Source of the DNA: PNAI01 sp035501735
GTDB taxonomy: Bacteria; Pseudomonadota; Alphaproteobacteria; Rhizobiales; Xanthobacteraceae
Assembly: GCA_035501735.1 (NCBI GenBank)
Contig: DATJVR010000086.1
Coordinates: 1 to 64,000 of the forward strand
DNA length: 64,000 bases
Direction of reading: 5' to 3'
Below the pieces are notes generated by a model. That model did not search any database. It saw only the letters and a program-made list of their open reading frames with translations, and was not told where the DNA came from. Shown here one piece after another: positions 9,211 through 17,895 of this stretch; positions within the stretch are counted from its first letter, which is position 1; each line of letters begins with the position of its first letter. Position numbers and translations under genes: made by a program.

Positions 9211-9756
9211 ATGCCGGCCCACGCTTCTGTCCATGTCCCCGAGCCGAGCCCTCGTATTCGCCCCGGTGCGGCCTCTGATCTCGACGCCCTCGTCGAACTG
9301 GAAAAGGCGGCCTTCACCACCGATCTCGTCTCGCGCCGCAGCTTCCGCCGCTTTCTGGCGTCCCCGACCGCAGCCCTGATCGTTGCCGAGGAGGGCGGCC
9401 AGCTTGCCGGCTACGCGCTCGTACTGTTCCGGCCTGGGAGCAAAGTCGCGCGTCTCTACTCGATTGCCGTGGCTTCCGCTGTTTCCGGACGCGGGGTTGG
9501 ACCCATGCTGCTGGCTGCCTCCGAGGCCGCCGGCCGTCGCCGCCGCTGCGCCGTGCTGCGGCTCGAGGTCCATGAGCACAATGCCGCAGCCATCAACCGC
9601 TATCGAAAGTCCGGCTACAACCTGTTCGGCCGCCATCTCGACTATTACGACGACCACGGAGACGCACTGCGGTTCGAGAAGCAGCTCGGTCCTTCATCCA
9701 CCGGACGCAAACTTCGCAAAGAATCCTCTTCACCTGCGGCCCCAGTTGCACGATGA
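9211..9756 (+). CDS. GNAT family N-acetyltransferase paired with an ATP-grasp ligase
   Basis: A 181-residue GNAT-fold protein. The N-terminal beta-alpha start is RIRPGAASDLDALVELE, and the acetyl-CoA pyrophosphate loop is around SAVSGRGVGPML (V/R-G-x-G-x type) with a RimI-like LRLEVHEHNAAAINRYRKSG after it. The ATG at 9211 begins the domain; GGAGG lies 15 bases upstream, rather far. It precedes an ATP-grasp gene with a RimK-like N-terminal domain. In other bacteria the partner GNAT is fused to a C39-like peptidase; here the protein ends after the GNAT fold, so the peptidase part is absent. The acceptor is unknown. Confidence 0.88.
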   Translation: MPAHASVHVPEPSPRIRPGAASDLDALVELEKAAFTTDLVSRRSFRRFLASPTAALIVAEEGGQLAGYALVLFRPGSKVARLYSIAVASAVSGRGVGPMLLAASEAAGRRRRCAVLRLEVHEHNAAAINRYRKSGYNLFGRHLDYYDDHGDALRFEKQLGPSSTGRKLRKESSSPAAPVAR

Positions 9757-9903
9757 TGCGGCCGCCGAGTCCAATCCCCACCCGTCGGCGGTGCGAGTGC
9801 AGGCTGCTCCTCGCTGGCGAGACCAATGCGGTACCCTGTTTCAATGCATGACGCGCTTTAGTTCCCATTCTTGCCGTCCCGCGTTTCTTCGAGGGCCCTC
9901 ACG

Positions 9904-11364
9904 ATGAGCGGATGGGTCATCCTCGTCGACAACCCTAAGGACTTTCCCAACGCCGACACCCCGCACAAGGTGATCACGACGAGCGACTATCTCGCCCGTC
10001 CCAAGCTGTTCGATTTGAGCCGGCCGAAGCTGATCAATCTCTCGCGCTCTTATAACTACCAATCAAAAGGCTATTACGCCTCGCTCTTGGCCGAAGCTCG
10101 CGGCCACCGCATCGTCCCGACCGTCGAGACCATGCTCGAGCTGCGCGAGGTGAAGCTCTACGAACACGCGCTGCCCGAACTCGAGGACGAGCTCAACCGC
10201 TGCGCCCGCCGCGCCGATTTCCAGCCCGAGGGGGAATTCAAATTCCTCGTCTGCTTCGGCATCGCAAGCAATCCGCAGTTCGAGTCCTTCGGCAGGCTGC
10301 TGTTTGACTGGTTCCGCTGCCCGGCGCTGGAGATCACGGTCGAACCCGGCTCATGGCTATCCATAGAACGCATCCGGCCGCGCAGCCTCAATCGCCTCGT
10401 CAACGGCGACGCCGAATTCTTCCGCCAGGCCCTGCATCAGCACACCAAGCGCGACTGGCGCGACGCCAAGGCACGCCCGGTGTCGAAATACGATCTCGCG
10501 GTCCTCTACGATCCGGACGAGAAGATGCCGCCGTCTTCGGTCGAATCGATCAAGCACTTCGCGCGTCTTGCCGAGCGGCAGTCGGTTGATATCGAGATGG
10601 TGACCAAGCGCCAGCTCGCGGAACTTGCCGAATACGACGGGCTGTTCATCCGCGAGACCACCTCGATCGACAACCACACCTATCGCTTTGCCCGCCGCGC
10701 TTGGCAGGAAGGCATGCCGGTCATCGATGACCCGATTTCGATGATCCGCTGCACCAACAAGGTGTTCCTGATGGAGTTGCTCAGCTCCAATCAAGTCCCG
10801 ACGCCGCCGACCGTGATCATCCCCGAGGGCGGCGATCTCAACCAGGCCATGGACGAACTCGGCCTGCCGCTGGTGGTGAAGATCCCCGACGGTTCGTTCT
10901 CGCGCGGCGTGCACAAGATCAACAGCGCGGAAGAGTTCAAGCGGATCACCGACGAGCTGTTCGAGGATACCGATCTGGTACTGGCGCAAAAATTCCTGCC
11001 GACCGAATACGACTGGCGCGTCGGCGTGCTCGCCGGCGAGCCGCTGTTCGTTTGCCAATACCGCATGGCGCGCGGCCATTGGCAGGTGGTGAAATACAAG
11101 GCCGACGGCTCCTCCCATGAGGGCGGCTTCCGCGCCTTCGAACTCGATTCCGCGCCGCATGAGGTTGTCGATCTCGCGGTTCGCGCCGCGCGGCCGATCG
11201 GCGACGGTTTCTACGGTGTCGACCTCAAACAGACCAATCGTGGTATTGTTGTCATGGAAGTGAACGACAATCCCAACCTCGAACACGGGATCGAGGATAC
11301 CGTGGGCAAGGACGAGATCTGGATTCGTCTGCTCAAGTGGTTCACTGATCGATTTGAGCAATAG
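9904..11364 (+). CDS. RimK family ATP-grasp ligase with RimK-like N-terminal domain
   Basis: A 486-residue soluble protein. Residues 1 to about 150 match the RLAN-type domain (RPKLINLSRSYNYQSKGYYA and following); the second half is an ATP-grasp ligase with VDNPISM-like capping (VIDDPISMIRCTNK), the ATP-binding lysine region LPLVVKIPDGSFSRGV, and the metal-binding end VVMEVNDNPNLEHG. Such enzymes join an amino group to a carboxylate with ATP, making peptide or amide bonds. The ATG at 9904 is chosen since the upstream 11 codons are not conserved. The GNAT gene 147 bases upstream is its usual companion, which suggests synthesis or tagging of a small peptide. No product can be named. Confidence 0.9.
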   Translation: MSGWVILVDNPKDFPNADTPHKVITTSDYLARPKLFDLSRPKLINLSRSYNYQSKGYYASLLAEARGHRIVPTVETMLELREVKLYEHALPELEDELNRCARRADFQPEGEFKFLVCFGIASNPQFESFGRLLFDWFRCPALEITVEPGSWLSIERIRPRSLNRLVNGDAEFFRQALHQHTKRDWRDAKARPVSKYDLAVLYDPDEKMPPSSVESIKHFARLAERQSVDIEMVTKRQLAELAEYDGLFIRETTSIDNHTYRFARRAWQEGMPVIDDPISMIRCTNKVFLMELLSSNQVPTPPTVIIPEGGDLNQAMDELGLPLVVKIPDGSFSRGVHKINSAEEFKRITDELFEDTDLVLAQKFLPTEYDWRVGVLAGEPLFVCQYRMARGHWQVVKYKADGSSHEGGFRAFELDSAPHEVVDLAVRAARPIGDGFYGVDLKQTNRGIVVMEVNDNPNLEHGIEDTVGKDEIWIRLLKWFTDRFEQ

Positions 11365-11478
11365 GCCCGGGCAAGCGGGGCCGCTTGATTAGTGACGAAA
11401 ACGTAGAATGCTTGTCTGGCCAAATCGGCGCCGGTTCATGGGTGGCGCCTGTTTCGTATGCGTCGTGTGGGGGCAAAG

Positions 11479-12039
11479 ATGGCGATAACTCCGCAACAAT
11501 CAGGCTGGCCGAAACGGGTCGAGCTGCAAATCGAGAGCTTTCTCTTGTGGCTGCGCTGGGTGCTCGCGCCAGCCTACGTAATTCTGGGCTTGTGCCTGTT
11601 CGGCCTGGTCGGGCGCACGTTCTATGAATTCTATAATTTCATTTTGGCGCTGGGCGCACCGCGGGAAACCGACATCATCAATGCCGCGCTGTTGATTCTC
11701 GACCTCGTGCTCGTCTCCAACCTGCTCCTGATGGTGCTCCTGGTCGGCTATGTGACCTTCGTTTCGCATATCGATTTCGACCATAAGGACGATAAGCTGA
11801 AATGGATCGACACGCTCGACTACACCGGCCTCAAGGTCCAGGTGATCGGATCGATCATTGCGGTTTCCGCTATCAAGCTGTTGCGTGCCTTTATGGATAT
11901 TTTCGGCGGCCCGCCACCCGACTACGGCAGGATCTACCTGCTGATCATCGTGCACCTGACCTTTCTCGGCACCGCCGTGGTCATCGCCGTCATCGGCAAA
12001 TTGCGTGCCTCGACCGAACGCAGCCGGCTCCAGGAGTGA
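11479..12039 (+). CDS. YqhA/UPF0114 family inner-membrane protein
   Basis: A 186-residue membrane protein of the UPF0114 (TIGR00645, E. coli YqhA) family. Three to four transmembrane segments are visible (around residues 20-45, 65-95, 115-140 and 150-175), with the family motifs GYVTFVSHIDF and SAIKLLRAFMDI. Its role in the cell is not established. The ATG at 11479 follows a GTGGGGGC stretch; an in-frame ATG at 11458 would add 7 residues. Its stop overlaps a possible ATG of the next gene (TGATG), so it may be co-transcribed with the downstream ABC importer genes. Confidence 0.88.
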   Translation: MAITPQQSGWPKRVELQIESFLLWLRWVLAPAYVILGLCLFGLVGRTFYEFYNFILALGAPRETDIINAALLILDLVLVSNLLLMVLLVGYVTFVSHIDFDHKDDKLKWIDTLDYTGLKVQVIGSIIAVSAIKLLRAFMDIFGGPPPDYGRIYLLIIVHLTFLGTAVVIAVIGKLRASTERSRLQE

Positions 12040-12062
12040 TGCGCATTGACGCGGCGGCATCG

Positions 12063-13070
12063 ATGAAAGTTCGCAGTCTCATCGGCGTTCCGTTTCTTGC
12101 GGTCGCTCTCGGCTGCAGTGCTGCGCAGGCGCAAAGCCTCGACAAGGTCACCTTCGCAACCAATTGGGTAGCCGAAGCCGAACACGGCGGCTTCTATCAG
12201 GCCCTTACGGACGGCACTTACCGCAAATATCGGCTCGACGTGACGATCCTGCCGGGCGGTCCGAATGTGAACAACCGGCTGTTGCTGCCCGTCGGCAAGA
12301 TCGATTTCTTCATGAGCGCGAACTCGCTTCAGGCTTTCGACGCAGTGGAGCAGAACATACCGACGCTGGCTGTCGCCGCCATGTTCCAGAAAGACCCGCA
12401 GGTGCTCTTGGCGCATCCCGACCAGGGCATCGATAAATTTCTGGATTTGAAGAAGTTGACGTTGTTCGTGTCGCGGGAAGGCTTGGCGTCCTATTTCCAA
12501 TGGATGAAGCGCGAATTCGGTTTCCGCGAGGAGCAAGTGAAGCCCTACACGTTCAATCCGCAACCGTTCCTTGCCGACAAACACAGCGCCATGCAGGGCT
12601 ACGTCACCTCCGAGCCGTTTGCGGTCGAGCGCCAGGGCAAAATAAAGCCGAAGATCTTTCTGCTCGCAAACGAAGGCTTCGAAAGTTATTCGACCCTGAT
12701 CGAAACGCGCCGCGACCTCGTCGAGAAGAACCCGGACCTCGTGCAACGCTTCGTCGACGCCTCGATCATCGGTTGGTACAATTACGTCTACGGCGACAAC
12801 AAGGCCGCCAACGCTCTGATCAAACGCGACAACCCGGAGATGACGGACGACCTGCTGGCCTATTCGGTCGCCAAGATGAAGCAGTTCGGCATCGTGGATT
12901 CCGGCGATGCCTTAAAGCTCGGTATCGGCGCCATGACCGACGCCCGCATGAAGCGCTTTTTCGACCAGATGGTGCGCGCCGGCGTGGTCAAGGCTGGCCT
13001 CGACTACAGAAAGGCTTACACGACCCGGTTTGTGAACAAGGGCGTAGGCATATCGCTGCGGCCGAAGTAA
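12063..13070 (+). CDS. ABC transporter substrate-binding protein, NMT1/THI5 (ThiY-like)
   Basis: A 335-residue exported protein. A Sec signal MKVRSLIGVPFLAVALG with an AQA-Q cleavage site is clear. The mature part starts KVTFATNWVAEAEHGGFYQA, the hallmark of the NMT1/THI5-like family that binds hydroxymethylpyrimidine-type thiamine precursors, nitrate/taurine-like ligands or riboflavin precursors. The ATG at 12063 gives a normal 23-residue signal; an ATG at 12039 overlapping the yqhA stop is an alternative. It is followed by a Bug-type protein, then by the ATPase and permease of the same importer class. A pyrimidine or heterocyclic ligand is likely but not proven. Confidence 0.88.
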   Translation: MKVRSLIGVPFLAVALGCSAAQAQSLDKVTFATNWVAEAEHGGFYQALTDGTYRKYRLDVTILPGGPNVNNRLLLPVGKIDFFMSANSLQAFDAVEQNIPTLAVAAMFQKDPQVLLAHPDQGIDKFLDLKKLTLFVSREGLASYFQWMKREFGFREEQVKPYTFNPQPFLADKHSAMQGYVTSEPFAVERQGKIKPKIFLLANEGFESYSTLIETRRDLVEKNPDLVQRFVDASIIGWYNYVYGDNKAANALIKRDNPEMTDDLLAYSVAKMKQFGIVDSGDALKLGIGAMTDARMKRFFDQMVRAGVVKAGLDYRKAYTTRFVNKGVGISLRPK

Positions 13071-13091
13071 GCTGCGCGAGAGGACGCTGCC

Positions 13092-14048
13092 ATGCGCGCC
13101 ATCTTGACGGCTCTGCTGTGGGTCACGCTTTCGGTCGCGGCGCAGGCGGAGTCCTATCCCACGCGCCCGATCAGACTGATTGTTCCTTTCCCGCCCGCGG
13201 GCATCGCTGACTTGAGCGGTCGCGTGATCGCAGAAGGGCTGCGCGTCAAATTCAATCAACCGGTAGTCATCGAGAATAAGCCGGGCGCGACCGGCATTGT
13301 TGGTCTGCGCGAGCTGCAGAAATCCGATCCGGATGGTTACACGATCATGGTTGGCAACATTGGCTCGCTCGTCATCAATTATGCCATTGACACCAAGGCG
13401 CCATTCGATCCGCTGCGCGATGTCGTTCCCATTGCCGGCATGGCCGAGTTTGCGACCGCCATGGTGGTCAACAAAGAGTCGCCGGTGAACTCGGTGAAGG
13501 ATTTTATCGCCTATGCCAAAAAGGAGCCCGGCAAGTTCAAATTTGGCTCGACCGGCGTTGGCGCGCTCGACTACCTCGCCGCCGCGCTGTTCATGAAGGA
13601 GACTGGCACCACCATGGTGCACGTCCCCTATCGCGGTGGGCCCTTGGCCCTCAACGATCTCCTCGGCGGTCATATCGACACGATCATCGAAGTGTTCCCG
13701 GTCGTGATGGAGCAGATCAGATCGGGCGAAGTCAAAGGACTGGCGGTGAGCAGCCCCTATCGTCTGCCGTCGGTTCCGGACGTGCCGACGTTCGCGGAGC
13801 TCGGAATCAAGGGCGTCACGCTGACCGGCTGGCTCGGTATCTACGGGCATCCGCGCATGCCGGAAGACATACGCGAAAAGCTTGGCGCCGCCATTGCCGA
13901 ACTCGTCAAGCAGCCCGACATCGCCAAGAAGTTCCGCGACATCGGCTTCGAGCCCACCGGCCTTGGCGTGAAGGAGTTTACCGCCTTCCATGAAAGCGAA
14001 GTGCACCGCTGGGTGGCGTTCCTGACCGAGATTGGTTTGCGGAAATAA
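13092..14048 (+). CDS. Bug/TctC family tripartite tricarboxylate transporter substrate-binding protein
   Basis: A 318-residue exported protein with a short Sec signal (MRAILTALLWVTLSVAAQA) and the Bug-family start SYPTRPIRLIVPFPPAG, followed by KPGATGIVGLRELQKSDPDGYT and, later, VPYRGGPLALNDLLGG. Bug proteins are Venus-flytrap receptors for carboxylates and aromatic acids. It starts 21 bases after the NMT1-type binding protein and sits before an ABC ATPase and permease, an unusual place: its normal TctAB membrane partners are absent here. It may serve tctAB elsewhere or act as a sensor or second receptor. Confidence 0.92.
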   Translation: MRAILTALLWVTLSVAAQAESYPTRPIRLIVPFPPAGIADLSGRVIAEGLRVKFNQPVVIENKPGATGIVGLRELQKSDPDGYTIMVGNIGSLVINYAIDTKAPFDPLRDVVPIAGMAEFATAMVVNKESPVNSVKDFIAYAKKEPGKFKFGSTGVGALDYLAAALFMKETGTTMVHVPYRGGPLALNDLLGGHIDTIIEVFPVVMEQIRSGEVKGLAVSSPYRLPSVPDVPTFAELGIKGVTLTGWLGIYGHPRMPEDIREKLGAAIAELVKQPDIAKKFRDIGFEPTGLGVKEFTAFHESEVHRWVAFLTEIGLRK

Positions 14049-14088
14049 CTTTGGCGCTTAATCGGACACGTCACAACCGACCTTGAAG

Positions 14089-14880
14089 ATGCAAGCCGCA
14101 ATTCCATCAGGTTCGTCGGTCGTCTCCCTCCAAAGTGTGACCAAGACTTTCGACAGCGGCATCCTCGCGCTCGATGGTCTTAATCTCGACATTCGCGGCG
14201 GCAAATTCGTGTCGCTGCTCGGACCATCCGGCTGCGGCAAGTCCACGGCGCTGCGCATCATCGCGGGCTTGAGTGCGCCGAGCAGCGGTACGGTCACCTG
14301 GCCCGGCGGCAGGCCGCAGGGCGCGCATCCGATCGGCTTCGTGTTCCAGGAGCCGACCCTGATGCCTTGGACGACGGTGTTCGACAATGTTTTTCTACCA
14401 TTGCGGCTGGCTGGCCAGACCCGCGCGGAAGCCTCTCCGCGCGTCTCGGACACGCTCACCCGCGTTGGCCTTGCCGATTTTGCCAAAGCTTACCCGCGCG
14501 AGCTCTCCGGCGGCATGAAGATGCGCGTTTCAATTGCCCGCGCGCTCGTGACCGATCCCAGCCTGCTGTTGATGGACGAGCCGTTCGCCGCCCTCGACGA
14601 GATTACGCGCTTCAAGCTCAACGACGATCTGCTGTCGCTATGGCGGGAGCTTGGCAAGACCGTCGTGTTCGTCACCCATTCCGTTTTCGAATCGGTCTAT
14701 CTTTCGCAGCGCGTCGTGATCATGACCCCGCGTCCCGGTCGTGTCGCCACCACGCTTGCTATCGATGCGCCGAATCGCGACGCGCGCTTTCGCACCTCGG
14801 CGGAATATGCCGCCTATTGCCGGCTTGCCTCGGAGGCGCTCGCCCGCGCGATGGATGTTCGAGCAGGAACGACGGCATGA
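14089..14880 (+). CDS. ABC transporter ATP-binding protein, nitrate/sulfonate/thiamine-precursor type
   Basis: A 263-residue ATPase of the SsuB/TauB/ThiZ class. Walker A GPSGCGKST near residue 45, Q-loop VFQEPTLMPW, signature ELSGGMKMRVSIARAL and Walker B LLMDEPFAALDE are all present; VTHSVFESVYLS carries the switch His. ATG 14089 is preferred over the TTG at 14083 in the same frame. Its end overlaps the permease gene by 4 bases (ATGA). With the NMT1-type binding protein and the permease it makes a complete importer. Confidence 0.93.
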   Translation: MQAAIPSGSSVVSLQSVTKTFDSGILALDGLNLDIRGGKFVSLLGPSGCGKSTALRIIAGLSAPSSGTVTWPGGRPQGAHPIGFVFQEPTLMPWTTVFDNVFLPLRLAGQTRAEASPRVSDTLTRVGLADFAKAYPRELSGGMKMRVSIARALVTDPSLLLMDEPFAALDEITRFKLNDDLLSLWRELGKTVVFVTHSVFESVYLSQRVVIMTPRPGRVATTLAIDAPNRDARFRTSAEYAAYCRLASEALARAMDVRAGTTA

Positions 14881-15680
14881 AGGAGGGCCCGCACCATGGA
14901 CGCGAGCGCGCGCTGCGCGTACTTCTGCCGATCGTGGTGCTCGCGCTGGGCGTTTGGCTGTGGGACGCCGTGGTACGCATCAACGACATCCCGCCCTATG
15001 TGCTGCCCGGACCGGGCCTCGTGCTCTCAACCCTCATCGCCGATTGGTCCGTGCTCGGCGACTCGCTCGCCGTCACCCTTGTCACCACCTTCGAGGGCCT
15101 TGCGCTTGCTGTTGTCGGTGGTGTCGCGCTTGCGATCCTGTTCAATCTGTCGCGCCTGATCGAACATTCGCTTTATCCTTACGCGGTCATTTTGCAGGTT
15201 ACGCCGGTGGTTGCGATCGCGCCGCTACTCCTGATTTATTTGCCGCAACCGGCCGCCGTGCTCGCCTGCGCCTGGATCGTTTCGTTCTTTCCCGTGCTCG
15301 CCAATACCACGCTCGGTCTCAATTCCGTCGACCGCAATCTCGCCGACCTCTTCCGTCTCTACGGCGCCTCGCATACGCAGGTGCTGTGGTATCTCAAGTT
15401 GCCGGCCGCGCTGCCTTCCATGCTGGCAGGCTTGCGTATTGCGGGCGGTTTGTCATTGATCGGCGCGGTGGTGGCCGAGATCGCCGCCGGTTCCGCCGGC
15501 GCGGGCTCCGGGCTTGCCTATCGCATCGCCGAATCCGGCTATCGCCTCAACATCCCGCGCATGTTCGCGGCGCTGCTGCTGCTGTCGATCGCCGGCATCG
15601 TGATCTATTTCTTGCTCTCGGCGTTTTCTTATCTGCTATTGCGCCGCTGGCACGAAAGCGCGCTCGCGCGCGAGAACTGA
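14877..15680 (+). CDS. ABC transporter permease, nitrate/sulfonate/thiamine-precursor type
   Basis: A 267-residue inner-membrane permease of the BPD_transp_1 (SsuC/TauC/ThiX) family. Six hydrophobic segments are visible; DDIPPYVLPGP-like text appears as NDIPPYVLPGPG, and the EAA loop lies around LFRLYGASHTQVLWYLKLPAALPSMLAGLR. The start ATG at 14877 overlaps the ATPase stop, so the two are coupled. It is the last gene of the operon, and no clear terminator follows. Confidence 0.92.
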   Translation: MKEGPHHGRERALRVLLPIVVLALGVWLWDAVVRINDIPPYVLPGPGLVLSTLIADWSVLGDSLAVTLVTTFEGLALAVVGGVALAILFNLSRLIEHSLYPYAVILQVTPVVAIAPLLLIYLPQPAAVLACAWIVSFFPVLANTTLGLNSVDRNLADLFRLYGASHTQVLWYLKLPAALPSMLAGLRIAGGLSLIGAVVAEIAAGSAGAGSGLAYRIAESGYRLNIPRMFAALLLLSIAGIVIYFLLSAFSYLLLRRWHESALAREN

Positions 15681-15824
15681 TCATGGATTGAACAAGAACC
15701 GCATCGCAATGCCGAGCGCCGATTCTTACGGATGCGGGCGCGACGGTTGTCATTGGTTTTCCGTTAGCCCAATAGCAGCATGGCCAGTAGCAAAGCACCG
15801 GTGTCCAAAATGGCGAAAGCTTTG

Positions 15825-16574
15825 CTATCGGAATATTGACGCCGGAACAACGAGTGACACACCGGATGCCAGTAGCAGAAGCAGAATGACCTTGCGGAAA
15901 GATGCGTCGTCCAGCTTTCCATAAAGTCGGATACCGCACCAGAGGCCGACGATCAGGACTGGAAGCGCGAAAGCGTATAACTTGATCGCTTCCGCGGTAA
16001 ACGTGCCGGCTACGGCTAATGATACCGCGGTCATCACGAACGTCGAAAACAACACCGGCTGAAAAATCGCGCGTTGCGTGTCCTTCGGCCCCCCGCGTAA
16101 CTGGCACCAGATCGTGACCGCGATGCCGCCAAGCCCCGTCAATCCGCCGATGAGGCCATTCGCAATCCCGACTCCGACGTCCATCGAAACGATGCTGTGA
16201 GCGACTTTCAGCATCGGCCGCATCAGGCTGTAGAGACTGTACAGCACCAACAGCACGCCCATCCCGAAGCGGAATTTTGTTGCATCGAGCGTCGTCAGCA
16301 GAGCTGTGCCGATCGGTACTCCGATCGCGCCACCGATGATGAAGGGCGCAACTTTTCGCCAAACCACGGCGTGACGCACCCGCCAGATACCCGAGCCCTG
16401 GGTCATAAGTCCGCACAATACGATGAGCAGGGCATTCTGATCAGGTGCGATGATATGCAGCCATACGCCGGAAACGACGAGACCCATGGCGAAACCGGAT
16501 AGTCCGGAAACCAGCCCGCCGCAAAAAGCCGCGCCGAGAAATGCAAGTTGAGTAATGAGAGTTAAGCCATCCAT
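15825..16574 (-). CDS. TauE/SafE family sulfite/anion exporter-type permease
   Basis: A 249-residue polytopic membrane protein of the TauE/SafE (DUF81) family. The two half-repeats begin FCGGLVSGLSGFAMG (N-terminal) and IANGLIGGLTGLGG (middle), the typical glycine-rich signature. Members export sulfite, sulfoacetate or other small organic anions. The start at 16574 has GGGAG 6 bases upstream; 14 extra codons upstream are not conserved. It is divergent from the E1 alpha gene and convergent to the ABC importer, 144 bases away, so its substrate is open. Confidence 0.88.
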   Translation of the reverse strand: MDGLTLITQLAFLGAAFCGGLVSGLSGFAMGLVVSGVWLHIIAPDQNALLIVLCGLMTQGSGIWRVRHAVVWRKVAPFIIGGAIGVPIGTALLTTLDATKFRFGMGVLLVLYSLYSLMRPMLKVAHSIVSMDVGVGIANGLIGGLTGLGGIAVTIWCQLRGGPKDTQRAIFQPVLFSTFVMTAVSLAVAGTFTAEAIKLYAFALPVLIVGLWCGIRLYGKLDDASFRKVILLLLLASGVSLVVPASIFR

Positions 16575-16872
16575 GGCTCGCTCCCTTGTTCGAGGCGAGC
16601 AGCGCTTGGATGGCATTGACCATCTGAAGGGGAGGCCGCGTTGTCCCCAGTTCTACGTTTCAGGGGGACCGATCAAACAGCGACAAACATCGGCTTCCTC
16701 CGTTCAGAGGAAGCGGTGCTTGGGCTTTGCGAGCCTTGGAAGGGCGGGGCGACCGCTGGAGGCCCCACGCGGTTATCCTTATATCACCGGTCGCCCATTC
16801 GCAAGAACCGTTTGCCCCAGCTTCGGCACACGGGCTAATTTCCCGCTTCTGGCAGTCTCCCAAGGACCCCAA
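16575..16872. promoter_or_regulatory. Divergent intergenic region between TauE/SafE permease and E1 alpha genes
   Basis: A 298-bp stretch without a convincing gene that must hold the promoters for both the exporter and the E1/E2/Mo-enzyme operon. A 7-bp hairpin CTTCCTC-CGTTCA-GAGGAAG lies at 16694-16713; it has no T-run after it, so it is more likely an operator or mRNA structure than a terminator. No sigma-54 or other promoter core could be assigned with confidence. Confidence 0.4.
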
Positions 16873-17895
16873 ATGGCAAAGAATCCGACCAACGGCCTAA
16901 CCCGCCAAAATGACGACATCGGCGAGGAAAAGCGGCTGCAACTGTTCCGCATCCAGTGTGAGATCCGCGAGGCCGAGACCCGCGCCTACGACCTGTTCCT
17001 GCAGAACCTGGTCAAGGGCACGAGCCACCTGTCGCTCGGCCAGGAGGCGGTGGCGGCGGGCTTCGCCACGGCCATGCGGCCCAAGGATTTGAGCTTTTGC
17101 ACCTACCGCGGCCACGCCCATACGCTCGCGCGCGGCGTGCCGATCGAGCAGGTGTTGGGCGAACTGATGCAGCGCGACAACGGCCTGATGCGTGGCAAGG
17201 GCGGCTCGATGCACCTGACCTCCGTCGATCACGGCGTGATGGGTTCCTACGCCATCATCGGCGCGCATCTCCCGATCGCGTGCGGAGCGGCCTGGCGCGC
17301 GCAATACAAGAAACAGGACGACGTGTCGGTATGCTTCTTCGGCGACGGCACCACCAACATCGGCGCCTTCCACGAGGCGCTCAATTTCGCTGTGGTGTGG
17401 AAACTGCCGGTGATCTTCGTCTGCGAGAACAACCTCTACATGGAATACACGCCGATCGGCGACGTCACCGCGGTCGAAAACCCGGCGGCCGGCCGCGCGC
17501 CGGCCTATGGCTTGGAGCAGATCGTCGTCGACGGCCAGGACGCCGACGCGGTGTACCGCGCGGCGCTGAATGCTTTCGCCAAGGCGCGCGCGGGCGGCGG
17601 ACCGTCGCTGATCGAGTGCAAGACCTACCGCTACAGCGGCCATTCGCGCGCCGACCCTGCGAAGTACCGGCCCGAGGGCGAACTCGACAAGTGGAAGAAG
17701 CGCGACCCGATCATCATCTATCGCGAACGGCTCAAGCAGTTTGGCATTGCCGATTCCGTCATCGCGGCGATCGAGGCGGATGCCAAGCGCAAGGTCGACG
17801 AGGCGACGGAGAAGTGCAAGGCGGCGCCGCCGCCGCCGCTCGACATTCTGACGACTGACGTTTACGCCGACGGAGGCTTCGCATGGCGGAATTGA
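16873..17895 (+). CDS. TPP-dependent 2-oxoacid/acetoin dehydrogenase-type E1 alpha subunit
   Basis: A 340-residue alpha subunit of a thiamine-diphosphate E1 enzyme. The TPP-Mg motif runs from GDGTTNIGAFHEALN to ENNLYMEYT (about residues 157-188), and TYRYSGHSRADPAKYR is the phosphorylation-loop region typical of the family. It resembles acetoin and pyruvate dehydrogenase E1 alpha. The ATG at 16873 starts the conserved domain; the upstream 106 codons of the open frame show no homology. It overlaps the beta gene by 13 bases. The linked E2 and a transhydroxylase-type Mo enzyme suggest a role in polyhydroxybenzene breakdown (compare the Azoarcus/Thauera hydroxybenzoquinone dehydrogenase), not central pyruvate metabolism. 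The substrate is inferred. Confidence 0.93.
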   Translation: MAKNPTNGLTRQNDDIGEEKRLQLFRIQCEIREAETRAYDLFLQNLVKGTSHLSLGQEAVAAGFATAMRPKDLSFCTYRGHAHTLARGVPIEQVLGELMQRDNGLMRGKGGSMHLTSVDHGVMGSYAIIGAHLPIACGAAWRAQYKKQDDVSVCFFGDGTTNIGAFHEALNFAVVWKLPVIFVCENNLYMEYTPIGDVTAVENPAAGRAPAYGLEQIVVDGQDADAVYRAALNAFAKARAGGGPSLIECKTYRYSGHSRADPAKYRPEGELDKWKKRDPIIIYRERLKQFGIADSVIAAIEADAKRKVDEATEKCKAAPPPPLDILTTDVYADGGFAWRN

